In this document: one piece after another, positions 60,097 through 64,000 of the stretch
Position numbering within the stretch: the stretch's first letter is position 1
Layout: each line of letters begins with the position of its first letter
Assembly (NCBI GenBank): GCA_015065845.1
Contig: SVPQ01000003.1
Coordinates: 62,001-126,000 of the forward strand
Length of the DNA: 64,000 nucleotides
Source of the DNA: Oscillospiraceae bacterium
GTDB lineage: Bacteria > Bacillota > Clostridia > Oscillospirales > Acutalibacteraceae
Direction: 5' to 3'
Notes under the pieces: model-generated
Seen by the model: the letters and a program-made list of their open reading frames with translations, nothing else
Databases searched by the model: none
Told to the model about the DNA's origin: nothing
Made by a program: the position numbers and the translations under genes

Positions 60097-60129
60097 ATTC
60101 AGTAAAAAGGTTTTACCTTTTTACTGAAT
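60097..60129. repeat. 33-bp perfect palindrome across the stop codon of the surface-protein gene
   Basis: ATTCAGTAAAAAGGT-TTT-ACCTTTTTACTGAAT. Confidence 0.85.
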
Positions 60130-63100
60130 TGCTTGCTTCATAAGAACTCTTATATTTACCATTGACTGCGCAGACTGTGTAGCGGTATTCTTTTCCTGAT
60201 TCTACAGTTTTATCTGTATAAGAATTTTCTGTTGCTTTAGCTGTAGTTAAAGACTCCCACTTACTCCATGCACCATCAGTCATTTCCTGACGATAAATGA
60301 TGTAACTCTCGGTTCCTGCGGATTTTGTCCACTTAACTACTATACCACTTGTAGTTTTTGCCGCTGTAGCAATCGGTTGTGCAAGGTAAATAAGGTGTGA
60401 ACTTGAAGTAAAAGTACTCTTGAAACTACCACTTATCGCTTTTACAGTATATTTATATTTCACACCACTTGTAACATTCTTATCTGTCCAGGAAGTTTTC
60501 AAAGAATCTACCGTTTGTTTCTTTGACCAACCTGACCACTTCTTTGTTTTTGCGTTATATTCTGAACGATATATTATATATTTTGTAGCACCTGCGCTCT
60601 CAAGCCAGGTTACTTTAATACCACTAGAAGCGTTCACTACACTAGCTGTTGGCATAGCAAGGAACATAAGGCTTTCTGTTGCAGTATAAGAACTTAAATA
60701 CTTACCATTTTTTGCTCTTACCGCGTAACGATAAGTTGCTCCACTTTCTACTTTTGTATCTGTCCAGGAAGTTTTACTTGATTTAGCGGTATCTAAACTC
60801 TCCCACTTACTCCATTTTCCATTTACAAGTTCCTGACGATAAATTTTGTAACCGGTTGTTCCTGTTATTTTATTCCATTTAACTGTAATACCTGTCTTTG
60901 TATTCGAAATTTTTACAGTCGGTTGTAAAAGTCTTACAAGTGATGCAGAAGAAGTAAATGTACTCTTGATTTTACCATTAACTGCTTTTACAGTATACTT
61001 ATATTTCACACCGCTTGTTACATTCTTATCTGTAAACGAAGTTTTTGTAGAATCAGGTGTTCCTATACTCTTCCAAGAAGACCATTTTTTAGTAGAAGCG
61101 TTATACTGTGCACGATAAACTATGTAGTTCTTTGCACCTTCTGATTTTGTCCATTTAACAACAACGCCTGATTTTGCATTGCTAATTGTAACCGTTGGTT
61201 CTGCTAAATAAAGCAATGTATTACTTGCAGTATAAAGGCTCTTATTATCCCCATTTACCGCTTTTACTGTGTAACGGTATGTTTTACCCGAAACAGCAGT
61301 TTTATCTGTAAATGATTTTGTTGTAGCCTTAGCTGTACCTAAATTAGTCCAGGCAGACCACTTGCCATTTGAAAATTCTGAACGATAAACAATATAACCC
61401 TCAGCACCTGTAACTGCATTCCAGCTACCTTTTACGCCACCTTTTGCATTTGCAATTTTAACTGCTGGTGTAGTAAGGTAAACTAATATAGGTGTACCTT
61501 CATAAGCACTTGCAACACCACCACTTGCCAGCGCACGAACTGTATATTTATATACACCTCCCGCTTTTACAGTTTTATCTGCAAAAGAAGTAACAGAAGC
61601 TTTCTGGTCAGTTAATTTATTCCAATTTGACCATTTTCCATTCGCATATTCTGCTCGATAAATTCTGTAAGTTGAAGCACCATCAACTTTTGTCCATTTA
61701 ACAGCGTAACCTGATTTACCCAGAACTACAGTTGTTTTTGGCATTGCTAAATATGAAACTGTCTTTGCACCACCAAAATTACCAGTATTGGTAGAATTGA
61801 TACCACGAACTTTGTAAGTGTATGTATTACCTGAAACTACTGTTTTATCAACAAATTCAAGTTCAGCTGAAGTACCGACTTTTTCATATTTTCCACCATT
61901 GGTACTACGATAAATTTCATATTCTGTTGCATTTTCTGATGCAGAAAAAGTAACCTTGACACCATATTTTGCATTTTCTGCATTGATTGTTTTAATAGTG
62001 CCACAAGCCCCCGTTACAAATGAAATTGACTCTATGTAGCCAGTATCAGCTAAAACTACTGCAACAGGTGTAGTATTATCTGTAAATTCAGAAACCCAAT
62101 CTGCTGTATAAACAAATTTACCATTTAAATATTCTAATTTTTCATCGCTGATAAATCCCTCTGCATAACGGATAAAGTACACTTTAATCTCTTTAGCAGC
62201 AGCATTATACATAGGTGATGTTGTAATATCAACTTTTGCAGGGTCAAAATACCTCTTTAATAAAGTTTTTGCTTCCTCCAACGAAAGAATTGCAAATTGA
62301 CCTTTTTCATCTTCTCCCCAATTTTCATAGTCTTTGTAGAATTCTTCAGCTGTACACATTGTAAGCGCATCATCAACCAGATAATCTTTGATAGTACCTT
62401 TTATACCATTAAAGTCACGATTATAATAACGCTTTGAGTAACCGTCTGCATAAGTTGGTGCAATATACGCAATATTATCTACGCAAAGCGCGATATCAAG
62501 CCATTTGTTTGAAGCAAGTGTATTACTGTTTAAAGCACTTTCTTTTTCACCTGATGTAACTGAAATATTTTGTAAAGATGTACCATCTTTATTTAATTCA
62601 TAATTAACTACAATTTCAATTACTCCATTCTCAGCTTCAAGGAATACGCCTAACTGACCTTCGCCCATTCCGATAATATCCAACGACTCAGCAGTATAAA
62701 CAACTTTTGAATTATCCTGTTTTATAAATGTTACAACGAAGTTATTATCACCACTGATTTCAATTGCTTTATAATCATTCTTTACTACTTCTACAGAGAA
62801 TGTACAAGTAGCATTTTTATAGTAAGCAACACCTGTGTTGTTTTTGCCGACTGTAAATCTGTTGTCATAAGAATGACAATCAAAATCAATCTTAAAATCC
62901 GCACCATCTATTTCCTGATAAGGAGAGATATTTTTCAATGTTTTTGTTGTTCCGTCAGAATATTTTATTGTTACATTATATTTTAAAGCATAAGGGTAAT
63001 AAATAAAGAACTCTTCGTCTTCGTTTTCATAATCAATGTAACCGTTGGTGTTTTCTATAAGTTTACCCTGTGGAACAACTGAAATTGAAGTAACAGTTTT

Positions 63101-64000
63101 CTCTGCTTTTTTTACATTGAATGTGTAGTCGCACTCCTTATTATTTACAGAAAGAGTTGTTTTGTGTGCACCTGCTTTTATCTGTGATGTACTGTCCTGA
63201 GAGTCATCAATATTCAAACTAAAATCTCCATATCTTCTGATTTCATCATAAGTATATGTTTTTGAAGTACCATCTTTATAATTTATTGTTACAGTCGGAT
63301 GTGTTCTGTATAAATCATAACAGAAGAAATATTTACCGTCAGAACCCTCCATATTATAACCATCTTCATATTCGGTTAAATCTCTTGTAGGAACAGCAAC
63401 AATATTTTTAACAGGGTCTTCTGTAATTTTAAATGTAAACTCACATTTTATGCCTGCAAACTCAACAATACCAGTGTTTGTACCCGGTTTGAGAGGGTTG
63501 TCAGCACTCTGCTGAGCATAAACAGAAAACTCTTCACCAAGATTACTTATCTCCTGATAACTATAAGTTTTAACTTTTCCATCTTTATAAGTAACCGTAA
63601 CATCCGGCTCGGTATTTGAAATGTAATACTTGAAGTATTCTTCACCAAAATCCTCACCATTTAGAGAACCGTCTTTATTTTCTGCTAAATCTTTTGTTGC
63701 TCTGGCAGAAATTGATTTTACAGGGTTTTCTACAATTTCAAATGTAAATTCTGCTTTAACACCTAATACTAAAACCTCTGCAACATTATCTTTACCAATC
63801 TTATATGGATTCGCATGGTCATTATTATCTGCTACCATTAAATCATAACCTGTTTCATCCGAAATGTTACTGTAAAGATATGTTTTTGTCTCACCGTTTT
63901 TATAGTTAATTGTTATAGTCGGCTCTGTTTCGGTAACATCATAAAAGAATGTTTGACCTACTACAACTTCGTCGCCGTTTTCATCTGTTTCTATTTCGTC
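60113..64000 (-). CDS. Large repetitive surface protein with FN3-like repeats; N-terminus beyond window
   Basis: Frame open to base 64000; about seven repeats of the type YIVYRxEYxxxxWSxW...KTSFTDKxVxSGxxYKYTVKAVNG, and upstream repeats of PTVTINYKDGTSKTYTYDEI type. Confidence 0.85.
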   Translation of the reverse strand, partial: DEIETDENGDEVVVGQTFFYDVTETEPTITINYKNGETKTYLYSNISDETGYDLMVADNNDHANPYKIGKDNVAEVLVLGVKAEFTFEIVENPVKSISARATKDLAENKDGSLNGEDFGEEYFKYYISNTEPDVTVTYKDGKVKTYSYQEISNLGEEFSVYAQQSADNPLKPGTNTGIVEFAGIKCEFTFKITEDPVKNIVAVPTRDLTEYEDGYNMEGSDGKYFFCYDLYRTHPTVTINYKDGTSKTYTYDEIRRYGDFSLNIDDSQDSTSQIKAGAHKTTLSVNNKECDYTFNVKKAEKTVTSISVVPQGKLIENTNGYIDYENEDEEFFIYYPYALKYNVTIKYSDGTTKTLKNISPYQEIDGADFKIDFDCHSYDNRFTVGKNNTGVAYYKNATCTFSVEVVKNDYKAIEISGDNNFVVTFIKQDNSKVVYTAESLDIIGMGEGQLGVFLEAENGVIEIVVNYELNKDGTSLQNISVTSGEKESALNSNTLASNKWLDIALCVDNIAYIAPTYADGYSKRYYNRDFNGIKGTIKDYLVDDALTMCTAEEFYKDYENWGEDEKGQFAILSLEEAKTLLKRYFDPAKVDITTSPMYNAAAKEIKVYFIRYAEGFISDEKLEYLNGKFVYTADWVSEFTDNTTPVAVVLADTGYIESISFVTGACGTIKTINAENAKYGVKVTFSASENATEYEIYRSTNGGKYEKVGTSAELEFVDKTVVSGNTYTYKVRGINSTNTGNFGGAKTVSYLAMPKTTVVLGKSGYAVKWTKVDGASTYRIYRAEYANGKWSNWNKLTDQKASVTSFADKTVKAGGVYKYTVRALASGGVASAYEGTPILVYLTTPAVKIANAKGGVKGSWNAVTGAEGYIVYRSEFSNGKWSAWTNLGTAKATTKSFTDKTAVSGKTYRYTVKAVNGDNKSLYTASNTLLYLAEPTVTISNAKSGVVVKWTKSEGAKNYIVYRAQYNASTKKWSSWKSIGTPDSTKTSFTDKNVTSGVKYKYTVKAVNGKIKSTFTSSASLVRLLQPTVKISNTKTGITVKWNKITGTTGYKIYRQELVNGKWSKWESLDTAKSSKTSWTDTKVESGATYRYAVRAKNGKYLSSYTATESLMFLAMPTASVVNASSGIKVTWLESAGATKYIIYRSEYNAKTKKWSGWSKKQTVDSLKTSWTDKNVTSGVKYKYTVKAISGSFKSTFTSSSHLIYLAQPIATAAKTTSGIVVKWTKSAGTESYIIYRQEMTDGAWSKWESLTTAKATENSYTDKTVESGKEYRYTVCAVNGKYKSSYEASNSVKR

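Larger units (their letters stand above)
59135..60100. mobile_element. Candidate composite element: heptamer arrays and hairpins in inverted orientation around two small genes
   Basis: 44-bp perfect inverted repeat (59146-59189 vs 60045-60088); hairpins 59216-59259 (16-bp stem) and 59975-60018 (14-bp stem). Confidence 0.6.

Noticed and set aside
59135-60100. Retron or diversity-generating element explaining heptamer arrays
   Set aside because: No reverse transcriptase ORF, msr/msd or TR/VR pair visible in the window

Overview
Low-GC Firmicutes (Clostridia/Oscillospirales-like, inferred) chromosomal segment of about 64 kb. No prophage, CRISPR array, rRNA operon, transposase, integrase or reverse transcriptase was seen. 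Conserved backbone: aspS, efp, a CD1247-like Cys/Asp-rich protein, rpsO (with a likely structured leader), pnp, rpsU (58 aa, absent from the supplied ORF track), UDG, an M24 peptidase, glpK, malQ, tRNA-Tyr and tRNA-Thr. Accessory content: a glycan operon (MFS, GH123/DUF4091-like, unknown membrane protein, GH29-like fucosidase), a two-component membrane-protein module, a set of small DUF proteins, a nucleotidyltransferase/GNAT/CDP-alcohol transferase cassette, and a cluster with two class-III aminotransferases, a split transketolase, two SCP2-like proteins and a class II aldolase. A truncated repetitive FN3-like surface protein lies at the right edge. The most unusual content is intergenic, in four kinds of foldback DNA: (i) heptamer quasi-repeat arrays, locus-specific in sequence, placed in inverted orientation around a hairpin related to TCCTATCATTT...AAATGATAGGA; one expanded copy encloses an XRE regulator and an 83-aa ORF between 44-bp perfect inverted repeats; (ii) about 110-bp foldbacks at stop codons with a conserved apex but different, self-complementary stems; (iii) arrays of about nine mini-hairpins joined by TATCATCA/TGATGATA linkers, present twice as direct repeats around a three-gene cassette, one copy ending at the tRNA-Tyr 3' end; (iv) a run of six nearly back-to-back hairpins. 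All product names come from reading motifs in the translations; no database search was run.
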